NCBI GenBank assembly: GCA_025362495.1 | Contig: JANYGI010000115.1 | Span: 1-33,239 of the forward strand | Direction of reading: 5' to 3' | DNA from: Byssovorax sp. | Lineage (GTDB): Bacteria > Myxococcota_A > Polyangia > Polyangiales > Polyangiaceae | Length of the DNA stretch: 33,239 nucleotides | Notes under the pieces: generated by a model | What the model was told of the DNA's origin: nothing | What the model saw: only the letters and a program-made list of their open reading frames with translations | Databases searched by the model: none | Shown here: positions 23,440 to 31,938 of the stretch, one piece after another | How the letters are laid out: each line of letters opens with the position of its first letter | How positions within the stretch are numbered: position 1 is the first letter of the stretch | Position numbers and translations under genes: made by a program

Positions 23440-25299
23440 ATGGATAGCGAGCAACCCGAGGCCTCTGTCACGCTCACTCCCGATCAGGAGGTCGAGGCGG
23501 CCCGCGCCGCGCTCGCCGCGGGCGAGATCGCCGCGGCCGCAGCCCACCTGGCGCGCGCGCTCGCGCACGACGTGGGCCGCCGCGAATGGCTGATTTTCCT
23601 GGACGAGATCGTCGAGGCCGGGAAGATCGATCCCGACACGATAGCGCCCCTCGGGGAGCGCCCGTTCTTCGCCACGGTCGCGGTCCGCGCCTACGTCATC
23701 GCGCGTCGCCGCGACCTGACCACGGCGATTCAGCTCCTCGTGCGCGTCTTCGCCGCCGAGCCTTCGGTGCCCTTCATCCAGTGGGGCGCCTCGTGGTTAT
23801 CGGCCCCGGGCGCCGCCGCGAAGGTGGATGTCGACGACGTCGTCGCTTCGCTGATCGAGCTCGTCAGGGGCTTTCCCGGGGACGACCTCGACGCTCAGGA
23901 CCGGGAGCGGCTGGCCGAGACTCTGCCGGTCCTCGAAGCCCTGGAAGAGGCCCACCCGGGCTCCTGGAGGCTCGCCGGCGTGTACTCGATGATCCTGCGC
24001 AAGGTCGGTCACCACGAGGCGGCGTCGAGCGCGGCCGAGAAGGCCTTTGCGATCGAGCCTGTCGCCAGCACCGCCATCACGCTGGCCTACGCGCGCCGGG
24101 AAGAGGGCGACTTCCCCGCGGCGCGGGCCGCGTTCGAGGCGGCGATTCGCCTCGATCCAGAGAGCCTGGAGATCGTGGCCGATCTCGCCCAGCTCCTCTG
24201 CAACAACGGCGCGATGGACGAGGGAATGGCCCTGTTCAATGCCATCCTCGCCAGGGATCCCGAGCATCATTGTGCCTATCCGGCCTCGCGCTACTGTCGC
24301 GCCCTCCGCGACGCAGACGCCGGGGCGTACGCCGAGCTCGCGGCCCACGCCGAGGCCAACCCGGACGACGAAGAGACGGCGTCCTGGCTCCAGAGCGCGC
24401 GCTGCGCCTGGCTTCACCCGCCGATTGCGCCGGTCGTCGACGAGAGCTTCACCGACCATGTCGCCGCGGCGATAGCCCACGTCGGCGCGCACGACGCCGA
24501 GCTCGATCGCTTCGGCGCGCGGTCGCATCGTTACCGGTTCGCGGCGCCTCTCCCCGAGGCGCGCGCCCGGGCGATCGAGGCCGAGCACGGCGTGGAGATC
24601 CCAGCGGATTATCGCGCCTTTCTCACGCGCGTCGCCGCGTCCGGCGCGGGGCCGTATCATGGCCTGTTGCCCCTCGACGCGCCCTCGCAGCTCGCCAGCC
24701 TCGGCGGCTCCTTTGCGCACCTGCGCCCGCTCGGCCCCGACGTCGAGGCCATGACCGAGGCGGAGCGAAAGGCCTTTGAAGGCGACGCCGCCGTGGCCGG
24801 GACAATCGCCCTCGCTCACATGGGCTGTCAGTATTTCGCTCTGCTCGTGGTCCGCGGCCCGCGCGCCGGCAGCGTGTGGGCCGACATCCGCTCTGCCGGC
24901 CTCGGCATCGTCCCCCTCCACGACTCCTTCACGGACTGGTACGGCGCCTGGATCCACGCGATGATCCACGACGAGCCCTTCGCCATCCCGGTCCCCGAGG
25001 GCCTCTGCGCCCCGCAGGACGCGCTCATCAGCTACTTCGAGAGCTGGAAGGCCAGCCACGGTATCGAGGGCGACATGACCCAGGAGCAAACCCGCGAGGC
25101 CGTGAGCGGCATCGGCGCCGGAGGCATCGAGACCAGGGCCGACGCCTCACGCTACTTCGACGCCGACGATCCGGTCGACGTCTGTCGGGTGTGCGATCAG
25201 ATGTTCCGGTATTTCGGCGAGCACTGCGGCCTCGTCCCGGCGCAGATCAAGGCCGGGATCCCGCCGAAGGCCGCGAGAGGCCGAGAGGGCGCGTCGTGA
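23440..25299 (+). CDS. TPR-containing protein with SMI1/KNR4 (SUKH) domain
   Basis: The 619-residue protein has Ala-rich helical repeats in the first half. TPR-like pairs are clearest at about 175-275 (YSMILRKVGHHEAASSAAEKAFAIEP, LAYARREEGDFPAARAAFEAAIRLDP). From about 370 to 530 lies an SMI1/KNR4-type domain: helix ARAIEAEHGVEIPADYRAFLTRV, then GPYHGLLPL, GTIALAHMGCQYFALLVVRG and W-A-D. A short tail with a Cys pair (CRVCDQMFRYFGEHC) closes the protein. SUKH domains occur in immunity proteins against contact-dependent and polymorphic toxins and in regulatory proteins. No toxin gene is adjacent, so its job is open. It starts 46 bases after the ftsH remnant on the same strand. Confidence 0.85.
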   Translation: MDSEQPEASVTLTPDQEVEAARAALAAGEIAAAAAHLARALAHDVGRREWLIFLDEIVEAGKIDPDTIAPLGERPFFATVAVRAYVIARRRDLTTAIQLLVRVFAAEPSVPFIQWGASWLSAPGAAAKVDVDDVVASLIELVRGFPGDDLDAQDRERLAETLPVLEALEEAHPGSWRLAGVYSMILRKVGHHEAASSAAEKAFAIEPVASTAITLAYARREEGDFPAARAAFEAAIRLDPESLEIVADLAQLLCNNGAMDEGMALFNAILARDPEHHCAYPASRYCRALRDADAGAYAELAAHAEANPDDEETASWLQSARCAWLHPPIAPVVDESFTDHVAAAIAHVGAHDAELDRFGARSHRYRFAAPLPEARARAIEAEHGVEIPADYRAFLTRVAASGAGPYHGLLPLDAPSQLASLGGSFAHLRPLGPDVEAMTEAERKAFEGDAAVAGTIALAHMGCQYFALLVVRGPRAGSVWADIRSAGLGIVPLHDSFTDWYGAWIHAMIHDEPFAIPVPEGLCAPQDALISYFESWKASHGIEGDMTQEQTREAVSGIGAGGIETRADASRYFDADDPVDVCRVCDQMFRYFGEHCGLVPAQIKAGIPPKAARGREGAS

Positions 25300-25344
25300 A
25301 TTTCGGCACCGCGATTCGCGCGTACGACGTGAATTGCGGCACCG
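25295..25344 (+). repeat. Direct repeat before the Uma2 gene
   Basis: CGTGAATTTCGGCACCG (25295-25311) is repeated as CGTGAATTGCGGCACCG (25328-25344), 16 of 17 bases identical with start points 33 bases apart (about three helical turns). The first copy overlaps the stop codon of the SMI1 gene. It could be a tandem operator for the following gene or a remnant of a short tandem repeat; neither can be decided by eye. Confidence 0.6.
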
Positions 25345-25423
25345 GATACCATCGCTCGAATCCGCACGTCACTCGGCTTTTCTTGGCGCGGGCCGTGTGC
25401 CATACTGGCTGCCGGAGACGATC

Positions 25424-25993
25424 ATGAATGAGCCCGCCCGCAAGCTGACGTTCACCTTCGCCGAGTACCTCGCGCAGGAGCGCGCCGGCGATACGAAGCA
25501 CGAGCTGATCAACGGCGAAATTCACGACATGGCGGGGGGCACGGGGGAGCACGCGCGGCTCGCGATGAACGTGGGCGGGGAGCTGCGTGCGCTGCTCCGC
25601 GGGCGCCCCTGCGCCGTCTTCTCCTCCGATCTGCTCGTTCGGGTGCTCTCGACGGGCATGGCCACTTACCCCGATGTCACCGTCATCTGTGGCCGGTTCG
25701 AGTCTGATCCCGAAGACAAGAACGTCGCCGTCAATCCAGTCATCCTCGTCGAAGTGCTCTCGGATAGCACCGAGCTGAAGGACCGCGGGGAGAAGTTCGC
25801 TCACTACCGGCGCATCCCTTCGCTGATGGAGTACGTGCTCGTCTCCCAGAATGAACCCCGGATCGAGGTGTTCAGGAGGACCGAGGAAGGCTGGATCCTT
25901 TCCGAGGCGATGGCTGGAGAGAGCCTGAAGCTGCACTCGGTCCAGGTCGAGATCTTTGTCGACGCCGTCTACGCGAACTCCCTCTCGGCCTGA
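25424..25993 (+). CDS. Uma2-family (DUF820) PD-(D/E)XK nuclease-like protein
   Basis: The 189-residue protein has the family layout: an N-terminal FTFAEYLAQE region, HELINGEIHDMAGGTGEHARLAMN, the acidic YPDVTVICG, then NPVILVEVLSDSTELKDRGEKFAHYRRIPSLMEYVLV with the conserved Glu, Asp and Lys of the fold. Members are often annotated as restriction-endonuclease-like, are numerous in cyanobacteria and myxobacteria, and have no settled function. GGAG lies 7 bases before the ATG, which decides the start over the longer frame from 25334. It is convergent with the MBL-fold gene, 17 bases apart. Confidence 0.9.
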   Translation: MNEPARKLTFTFAEYLAQERAGDTKHELINGEIHDMAGGTGEHARLAMNVGGELRALLRGRPCAVFSSDLLVRVLSTGMATYPDVTVICGRFESDPEDKNVAVNPVILVEVLSDSTELKDRGEKFAHYRRIPSLMEYVLVSQNEPRIEVFRRTEEGWILSEAMAGESLKLHSVQVEIFVDAVYANSLSA

Positions 25994-26010
25994 CCTTCAC
26001 CCGCGCGCCG

Positions 26011-26973
26011 TCACCGCTGGTGGCCCAGGCGCACATCCATCTTCGGGTGCCGCGCCGCGAGATCTTTCAGGGCCAGGAAGCTCTTCTTGCTGGCCTCGAT
26101 GTCGGTCGAGAACGAGCCCGGGACCACGCCGTTGTCCCAGCCCCAGCGCGTGTGGCTCGCATCGCCGGTGAGCAGGACAGGGCCCTTCGGCGTGCGGACC
26201 ACGTAGGCCGTGCTCCCCGCGGTGTGGCCGGGCGTGCGCAGGGCCCACACCATCTCGTCGCCGAAAATGTCAGTCACGGAGTCGAAGCGGCCGTCCGGAT
26301 CCTTCTGCGCGGACCACTCGTTGAGCGGCTCGCAGCCCTCGAGCGCGTCGTTGGTGGAGCGGAAGACGAAGAGGTTCAGGAACCTCGTATCGCTGGCTTC
26401 GCCGGCGCCGGTGTAGAGCGACACCATGCGGGGAACGTCGGCCTGTCCGGCGATGTGGTCGAGGTGAAGGTGGGTGAAGAACACCCCGTCGATGGGCCGC
26501 TTCTGCTCCGCGATCCAGGATCGCGTGTCGACGCGGACAGTCATCTTCGACAGGCTCATGTACGAACGCACCAGCGGGCCGAGCGCCGAGCGGCCGGGAT
26601 CGTCGCGCAGGGCCTTCTCGACCCCGGTGTCGACCAGGTAGAGGCCGCGCTTCGGGTGGCGGAGGGCGTGGAAATAGATCTGGATCGGCTCCTCGCGATC
26701 GACGAGGCCGGCCGCCTTGGCCTTCGGATCATCGAGGTTGAGCAGGCCGCTGAGCTGCACGACCCAGTCGGCGGCGGCCACCGTCTCGACCTCGACGATG
26801 CCGGGCTCGTCGAGGTGCGCTTCCATCGCGGAGCTGCTGCGGGGCACGCCGAGCGCGCTGGGCCGTACATCGTGGGTCGTCACCGCGCAGTTGCAGAGGC
26901 CGAGGGCGAGGCTCGCCGTCGCGATCGCCTTGAATCCAGCCGCCAACCCGTCGTTCATCGTCGTTGCTCTCAT
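26011..26973 (-). CDS. Exported MBL-fold metallo-hydrolase
   Basis: The 320-residue protein belongs to the metallo-beta-lactamase superfamily (lactonase-like branch). Dinuclear metal motif HLHLDH is at 168-173, H250 in PGHTAGS, D271 in LLTGDASHT, and a final His at 318 in LGHQR. This pattern is shared with N-acyl-homoserine lactonases and similar hydrolases, but substrate cannot be assigned. The N-terminus has a short hydrophobic stretch ending CNC (27-29), suggestive of a signal or lipoprotein anchor, though Asn before the Cys is not a good lipobox. The ATG at 26973 is preferred; 26958 and 27021 are alternatives and none has a strong ribosome site. It ends only 2 residues after the last metal ligand. 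Confidence 0.88.
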   Translation of the reverse strand: MRATTMNDGLAAGFKAIATASLALGLCNCAVTTHDVRPSALGVPRSSSAMEAHLDEPGIVEVETVAAADWVVQLSGLLNLDDPKAKAAGLVDREEPIQIYFHALRHPKRGLYLVDTGVEKALRDDPGRSALGPLVRSYMSLSKMTVRVDTRSWIAEQKRPIDGVFFTHLHLDHIAGQADVPRMVSLYTGAGEASDTRFLNLFVFRSTNDALEGCEPLNEWSAQKDPDGRFDSVTDIFGDEMVWALRTPGHTAGSTAYVVRTPKGPVLLTGDASHTRWGWDNGVVPGSFSTDIEASKKSFLALKDLAARHPKMDVRLGHQR

Positions 26974-27043
26974 GGTCCGCGGAGGACTATGGGCCATCCG
27001 AAAACGGAGGAGAACAGCCAAATGAGCCGGCGGGTGCGGTGTG

Positions 27044-28855
27044 CTACTTCGGGATCGCCGGGACGACGACCTCGTTGATGGGCTGGAAGCCCGCGCCGGC
27101 CGGGTACGCGTACGACACCAGCTTGGTCTGCTGCGTCGTCCCCCAGCCCCACACCGTCACGCCGAAGGGGAGGGCGCTCGACATCTCCTGTCGCCCGTTG
27201 GCGCAGCCCCCGACGCCCTGGAAATCGCCGGTCACCAGATCGACGCGCGTGTACTCGTGGTCACCGATCTTCTGCCAACCACCCAGCTTGCCCGCGCACC
27301 CGAGCTCGACGTCGGCGAAGGAGCCATCGGCGCGCGAGGGCGAGCGGATGACGACCAGGCTCGTCTCCGGATAGGTCGGATCGGTGAAGAGCACGTAATG
27401 ATCGAGGTACTGCGCGGGTGGGATGATGTTGACCCACTCCGGATCTCCCACGTCGTTGAAGTCCGCGCCGCCCGTCATGTACCCGCCGAGGTAGAACGGG
27501 TGTGCGTCGTCCTGGCTCTGCACGACGAAGTCGCCATCAGGCACGAGCTCCACCACGTCACCGAGGTTGAGCGTCTTCGGGGCGCCGGGGGGCGTCGTGG
27601 GCTTCCAGTCGAGCTTCGTCCCGTCGACGACGCCCACGAGGCGGTACGGCGGCGACTCGGGCTTGCCCGCGACACGGTCCTTGTAGCGGACTGCCACGTA
27701 CGAGCTGCCCATCGCCCGCACCGGCGGGATCTGCTGCTGGGCGGAGTCGCAGTCCATCTTCCCGACGGGGACGGCCATGCACGCCGAGCCGCCGAAGACG
27801 GCCACCGGCTTGTTCGACTGGATCGGGCTCCCCGTCAGCTCCTCGGGCTGGGTGATCTGGAGATACTGGCCCTTGTCGAGCTTGTACGTCACGGCGGCGC
27901 CCGCCGCGGCCGGCGCCACGTCCGACGATCCGGCGATGTCCTTCCGCGGGACCACGGTCACCGTCGTGCCGTCCTCGTGGGCGAGGATGTTCAGCGACGG
28001 ATCGCCTCCGGGGTAGTCGGGCGCGGCGGACGCATAGGCGTTGATGGCGACATAGTTGGTGTCCCACGCGCTCGTGGGCAGCAAGAGCGTCGCCGACGTG
28101 ACGTAGGCCTGCGCGCCGCCATAAGGCACGATTTGGTAGGATACGACTGGATAATCGGTGGTGATGTGGAACGCTTCCCCGAGTCCAGTGCCTGACACCC
28201 CTACCTCGTTGCCGATCGCCGCAGGGCGCGGACAGTCCACCACGCTGCCCCCGAAGGGGCTCCGCGCGAGGAACAGAATCGCCACCTGCCCCACCGGCAG
28301 CCCGGCCACCGGATCGTAAGGAGCATAGTCGACCTCTTGCCCCTGAGTGACAGGAACGTAGATGAACCCGTCGGGCAGCGGCTGGCCCCCGCGCTCGACC
28401 TGGATGTGAACGGGCTTGGCCCAGGTGTTGGTCACGAACGCCGCGAAGCACGCGCCGTCCGCCTGGGGGCGGAGCGCCGTCTTGAGAGCCCAGTAGTCGC
28501 ACCCGTAAGAGCTCTTCGAGGCCTCGGCGGCCGCGCAGGGATCCGCGATGCACTTGCCGCCGGCGCACCCTTCGTCCGCGCCGCACGTGGAGAGCACTTG
28601 CCCCTTGCAATCGACGACGTGCGTGAGATCGTTGGAGCACGTCGGGTCGGGATCGCAGTCGCCGGGGTCGATGTTGAGCGACAGCTCGTCACTCCCGGCG
28701 GCGCCGTGATCGCCGATCGTCGGAGCACCTCCGGCCCCTGGCTGCAGATGAATCTCGACAGGCCCGCTGCAGGCGCCGATCACGGCCGAGAGCGCCAGCG
28801 CGGAGAGCGCCGCCGAGAGCGCAATACGGTGTTTGATGGAACAAGCTATGTCCAC
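27044..28855 (-). CDS. IgGFc-binding-type surface lipoprotein
   Basis: The 603-residue protein has an N-terminal lipoprotein signal (hydrophobic 11-26, lipobox IGAC with Cys29). A Cys-rich stretch follows (about 65-110; CDPDPTC, CKGQVLSTCGADEGCAGGKC), of the kind seen in myxobacterial surface proteins. The large beta-rich region matches my memory of the IgGFc-binding N-terminal domain family: FHITTDYPVVSYQIVPYG, TVTVVPRKDI, YLQITQPEELTGSPIQSNKPVAVFGGSACM, PPYRLVGVVDGTKLDW. Such proteins probably mediate adhesion; the name comes from distant eukaryotic relatives and does not imply IgG binding. I chose the GTG at 28855 because GGAGG lies 9 bases upstream and it gives a proper signal peptide, unlike the upstream start at 28924. 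Confidence 0.88.
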   Translation of the reverse strand: MDIACSIKHRIALSAALSALALSAVIGACSGPVEIHLQPGAGGAPTIGDHGAAGSDELSLNIDPGDCDPDPTCSNDLTHVVDCKGQVLSTCGADEGCAGGKCIADPCAAAEASKSSYGCDYWALKTALRPQADGACFAAFVTNTWAKPVHIQVERGGQPLPDGFIYVPVTQGQEVDYAPYDPVAGLPVGQVAILFLARSPFGGSVVDCPRPAAIGNEVGVSGTGLGEAFHITTDYPVVSYQIVPYGGAQAYVTSATLLLPTSAWDTNYVAINAYASAAPDYPGGDPSLNILAHEDGTTVTVVPRKDIAGSSDVAPAAAGAAVTYKLDKGQYLQITQPEELTGSPIQSNKPVAVFGGSACMAVPVGKMDCDSAQQQIPPVRAMGSSYVAVRYKDRVAGKPESPPYRLVGVVDGTKLDWKPTTPPGAPKTLNLGDVVELVPDGDFVVQSQDDAHPFYLGGYMTGGADFNDVGDPEWVNIIPPAQYLDHYVLFTDPTYPETSLVVIRSPSRADGSFADVELGCAGKLGGWQKIGDHEYTRVDLVTGDFQGVGGCANGRQEMSSALPFGVTVWGWGTTQQTKLVSYAYPAGAGFQPINEVVVPAIPK

Positions 28856-28931
28856 GGTTTCCCCCTCCAGCCGGGAAGCTAGCACGCCTTTCCGGGAGGG
28901 GTGGTTGAACCGCCGTCGAAACACGGCTCAC

Positions 28932-28954
28932 GAGAGGCCCGTCCGGGCCGTCTC
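28932..28954 (-). terminator. Hairpin between two surface-protein genes
   Basis: GAGAGGCCCG (28932-28941) pairs with CGGGCC and TCTC (28944-28954, one bulged G). On the minus strand it lies about 45 bases past the stop of the MYXO-CTERM gene and is followed by GTGTTTCG. It is flanked by CTCACGAG in direct orientation on both sides. It may end the upstream transcript. Confidence 0.4.
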
Positions 28955-28997
28955 ACGAGCTCATGTGGGGAATCGAAGGGTGCTTTGAGCGGCGGGC

Positions 28998-30431
28998 TCA
29001 GCCGGGGCGTACAGCCCGCGTGTCCCGGGCGCGGCGGCGCCGGACGACCGCGAGCGCGACGAGGAGGCCAGTCGCGCCGAGGCCGCCCTCGGTGCTGCCG
29101 TGCTCGCTCGCCGTGTGGCAGCCGCAGCCCGCGACCTCGTTCGGCGGGGTCGAGTCGTCTTCCTCGACGGCGACGGGCAGCGGCGTGCGCAGCGCGTGGC
29201 CGGTGAGCTCGACGATCTGGAGCGGATCGCTCGGATCGTTGGAGGCGACCGAGAGGTGCGCCGTGAAGTAACCGGGCTTGTTCGGGATGAAGCGAACGGC
29301 CGAGTCGACGGTGACCGTGGTGTCGACGTCGAGCTGGGTATCCCAGGGCGGGAACACGTCGGGGTCCGAGCTTGAGATCGTGGCGGACACCTTCGCTTCA
29401 CCCGCGTTCCAGAGGCTGTACGGGAGCAGGAGCTTCTGGCCCACCTCCACGTCGCCGAAGTCGATCTTCGTCTTCGGGAGCACCAGATCCGGCAGCGGGA
29501 CGTGGACGCGCTGGGGATCGAACTTCCACGTGGTGTCGGTGATCGGGAACGCGATCGGGATGTCGGCGACGGGGATCTGCCAGTCTTGCCCGAGGACCGA
29601 GATATAGAATGCCGGGACGAGGTGGAGAATGCCGTCGTACTTGACGGTGCCCTCGGGGTGAACGTCGAGCTCGATCGACGGCCCGCTCAGGTACTTCACC
29701 GACGATTTCCCGTCGGCCGCGGTGATCGGGCCGCCGTCGACCACGACCCCGTCGGTGGTGGCGACGACCACTCGATCGGTCGTGTACGTCGCGTCGAGCT
29801 GGAGAGCGACCTCGAGCTCGAAGCCACCGTCGAGGCCGGGGATGCCGCCGATGATGTCCTTGAGGCCGACGCTGGCGATTTTCTGAGGCTGGGTGAGGCC
29901 GGAGAGCTTCACCCCCGGATCGTGGGCCCAGGCGTCGAAGATCTTGTGGTCTTTGACCTCGAGATCGAACTGGGGGACATAGGGTATGTCGCCCGTCCAC
30001 GAGTACGTCTGTCCAGCGACCTTGATCGACACCATGCCCTGAGCGCCGAAGTCGGCGCCGTAGTGGAAGCCGAAGTCCCCACCTTCCTTGTTGCCGGGCG
30101 CCTCTAGCACGAGCGCGTCGGGCCACGAGGTGACGAGATCGCCGGCGAGGGCAACATGGGTGTTGGCCCAGACGTCGGCCCAGATGTGGACCTCGACCGG
30201 TGAGCCGCTGGGCACCCAGCCGGTGTCGAAGCTCCACTGGATGGGCAGCGCGTCGGTCTTGTCGAACTTGAGCGGGCCGGCCGCCTCGCAGAAGAGTGGA
30301 TTGTCGCCGCAGGGCGCCGCCAGCGAGATCGGATCGGCGCTGGCGCGGGGCGAGCCGAGGAGCACGGCCGCCACACCGAGCGCGGAGACGACGACCGGGA
30401 GAACGCGCGAGGAAGAGGAAAGAAGCCGCAT
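28998..30431 (-). CDS. MYXO-CTERM surface protein with SPD-2/Hydin-like domain
   Basis: The 477-residue exported protein has an N-terminal signal peptide (hydrophobic core 11-26, likely cut after ASA near 32). A long beta-rich region of unknown type (about 35-330) is followed by an ASPM/SPD-2/Hydin or choice-of-anchor-D-like Ig domain (about 340-425; IDFGDVEVGQKLLLPYSLWNAG, FIPNKPGYFTAHLSVASNDP). The tail has GCGC (about 435), a Gly-rich hydrophobic helix and RRRR, the MYXO-CTERM sorting signal of myxobacteria. It should be anchored at the outer surface. The ribosome site is not obvious. It precedes the IgGFc-type lipoprotein gene on the same strand, but a hairpin and 142 bases separate them. 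Confidence 0.87.
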   Translation of the reverse strand: MRLLSSSSRVLPVVVSALGVAAVLLGSPRASADPISLAAPCGDNPLFCEAAGPLKFDKTDALPIQWSFDTGWVPSGSPVEVHIWADVWANTHVALAGDLVTSWPDALVLEAPGNKEGGDFGFHYGADFGAQGMVSIKVAGQTYSWTGDIPYVPQFDLEVKDHKIFDAWAHDPGVKLSGLTQPQKIASVGLKDIIGGIPGLDGGFELEVALQLDATYTTDRVVVATTDGVVVDGGPITAADGKSSVKYLSGPSIELDVHPEGTVKYDGILHLVPAFYISVLGQDWQIPVADIPIAFPITDTTWKFDPQRVHVPLPDLVLPKTKIDFGDVEVGQKLLLPYSLWNAGEAKVSATISSSDPDVFPPWDTQLDVDTTVTVDSAVRFIPNKPGYFTAHLSVASNDPSDPLQIVELTGHALRTPLPVAVEEDDSTPPNEVAGCGCHTASEHGSTEGGLGATGLLVALAVVRRRRARDTRAVRPG

Positions 30432-30528
30432 CGTCGCCGCATTATCACCAAGTTGGGGCGATATTGCTAGATCTGGAAGAACAGGATTCCGGCGCGGGGA
30501 CGCGATCCGCGAATCCCTCTGAATCTGG

Positions 30529-30548
30529 GGCGGGCCTCCGTGCCCGCC
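30529..30548 (-). terminator. Hairpin after the kinase gene
   Basis: GGCGGGC (30529-30535) pairs with GCCCGCC (30542-30548) over a 6-base loop, starting 13 bases past the kinase stop on the minus strand. There is no U-tract. The 130 bases 30432-30561 hold nothing else identifiable apart from whatever promotes the downstream surface-protein gene; a TTGGTGATAAT stretch close to its start is the only promoter-like piece. Confidence 0.35.
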
Positions 30549-30561
30549 GCATGAAATCTCG

Positions 30562-31938
30562 CTAGCGCGTCCCCGCGATGGCGCCGATCACGACCCCGAC
30601 GGCCGCCGCGACGATCGCCACGAGCGCCCACAGCCAGCGGCTCCGCGGCGGGGGATCGGCGACGGCGCTGTGCAGCGTATCGGCGACCGCCGTGATCGCC
30701 GTGGGGCGGGGCGGCACCGAGATCGAGGCCGAGGCCGAGGTGCTCGTCGGCGGCGGCGCGGCGGGCAGCGCGACCGGCTGCGCGTCGGCGATCGTCTTCG
30801 CCAGCGCGGCGGAGACGTCGGCGCGCGCCCGATCGAGCTCGGCGCGGGTCTCGGGCGGGATGTCCATCGTCGGCAGCGTCTTCGCGGTGGCGAGCGACGG
30901 CGGCGCGAGGTGCAGATCGGTGTCGCCCGCGCCGAGCTGGTCGATGTCGACCGCGTGCGGCGGATGAAGCACCAGCGAGACCTTGCCTTCGCCGGCGATG
31001 GCCTCGGCGAAGGCCCGCGCGCTCGGGTAACGCGAGGCCGGATCCTTCGCCATCGCGCGGAGGATGATCGCCTCGAGCACCACCGAGATGTGATCGTCGC
31101 GGCGCACCGCGCGCGGCGACGGCGGCGCCTCGGACACGTGCGCGGACATGACGCCGATCGCGCTGCGACCCTTGAACGGGAGCTCGCCGGTCGCCATCTC
31201 GAAGAGCATCACGCCGGCCGCGTAGAGATCGCTGCGGGCGTCGGCGTCGTCGCCGCGGGCCTGCTCGGGCGCCATGTACTCGGGGGTGCCGAAGATCATC
31301 CCCTGCTCGGTGAGGTTGGTCGTGCCGCCCGCGCCTTGCACGAGCCGCGCGAGGCCGAAGTCGACGACCTTGACGCGGATCTCCGCGGGCTTGGCGACGC
31401 GACCCGACGACGCCGGCGAGCCCGCCGCCTCGGTGATCAGCACGTTCGCGGGCTTGAGATCGCGATGAATGATCCCCGCGGCGTGGGCCGCGCCGAGGGC
31501 CGCGCAGATCTGGAGCGTGATCTCCACCGACTCGGCGACCGAGAGCGGGCCGGTGCGCAGGCGCGCTTCGAGCGACACGCCCTCGACGAGCTCGAGCGCG
31601 ATCGTCAGCAGGCCATCCTCTTCGATCAGCTCGAAGAGCTTCACCACGTGCTCGCCGTGGAGCCGCGTGAGGATCTCCGCCTCGCGGTGGAAGCGCTGGA
31701 AGATCTGTGGATCGCCGCAGAGATGGCGGTGGATCACCTTGAGCGCGACGCGATCGCTCGGGGGCGCGTCGTCGGCTCCGTGCGTCGCCGCCGGGGCGGG
31801 GCGCTCGCGGATCGCGAGGTACACGACGGCGTGCGCGCCCTCGCCGATGACGGACTCGATCCGGTAGCCGCCGATCGTCGTTCCCGCGGGCAAGAGCGCG
31901 TAGGCGCGCGGTTTGTCGATGCTGCTGCGCTCGCTCAC
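30562..31938 (-). CDS. Hanks-type Ser/Thr protein kinase with C-terminal membrane helix
   Basis: The 458-residue protein has a full kinase domain. The Gly loop IGEGAHAVV is at 31-39, catalytic Lys67 in VALKV, HRDLKPAN at 158-165, DFGLA at 193-197, the activation segment ending GTPEYMAPE at 217-225, and RSDLYAAGVML after it. An unusual Ala/Pro-rich loop of about 18 residues separates the Gly loop from Lys67. A Pro/Ser/Ala-rich linker (about 390-433) leads to one helix (434-453) at the extreme C-terminus, so there is no extracellular sensor domain. The GTG at 31938 overlaps the stop of the upstream LysM gene (GTGA), indicating coupled translation. The frame open to 32619 is a shadow of that gene. 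Confidence 0.92.
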   Translation of the reverse strand: MSERSSIDKPRAYALLPAGTTIGGYRIESVIGEGAHAVVYLAIRERPAPAATHGADDAPPSDRVALKVIHRHLCGDPQIFQRFHREAEILTRLHGEHVVKLFELIEEDGLLTIALELVEGVSLEARLRTGPLSVAESVEITLQICAALGAAHAAGIIHRDLKPANVLITEAAGSPASSGRVAKPAEIRVKVVDFGLARLVQGAGGTTNLTEQGMIFGTPEYMAPEQARGDDADARSDLYAAGVMLFEMATGELPFKGRSAIGVMSAHVSEAPPSPRAVRRDDHISVVLEAIILRAMAKDPASRYPSARAFAEAIAGEGKVSLVLHPPHAVDIDQLGAGDTDLHLAPPSLATAKTLPTMDIPPETRAELDRARADVSAALAKTIADAQPVALPAAPPPTSTSASASISVPPRPTAITAVADTLHSAVADPPPRSRWLWALVAIVAAAVGVVIGAIAGTR

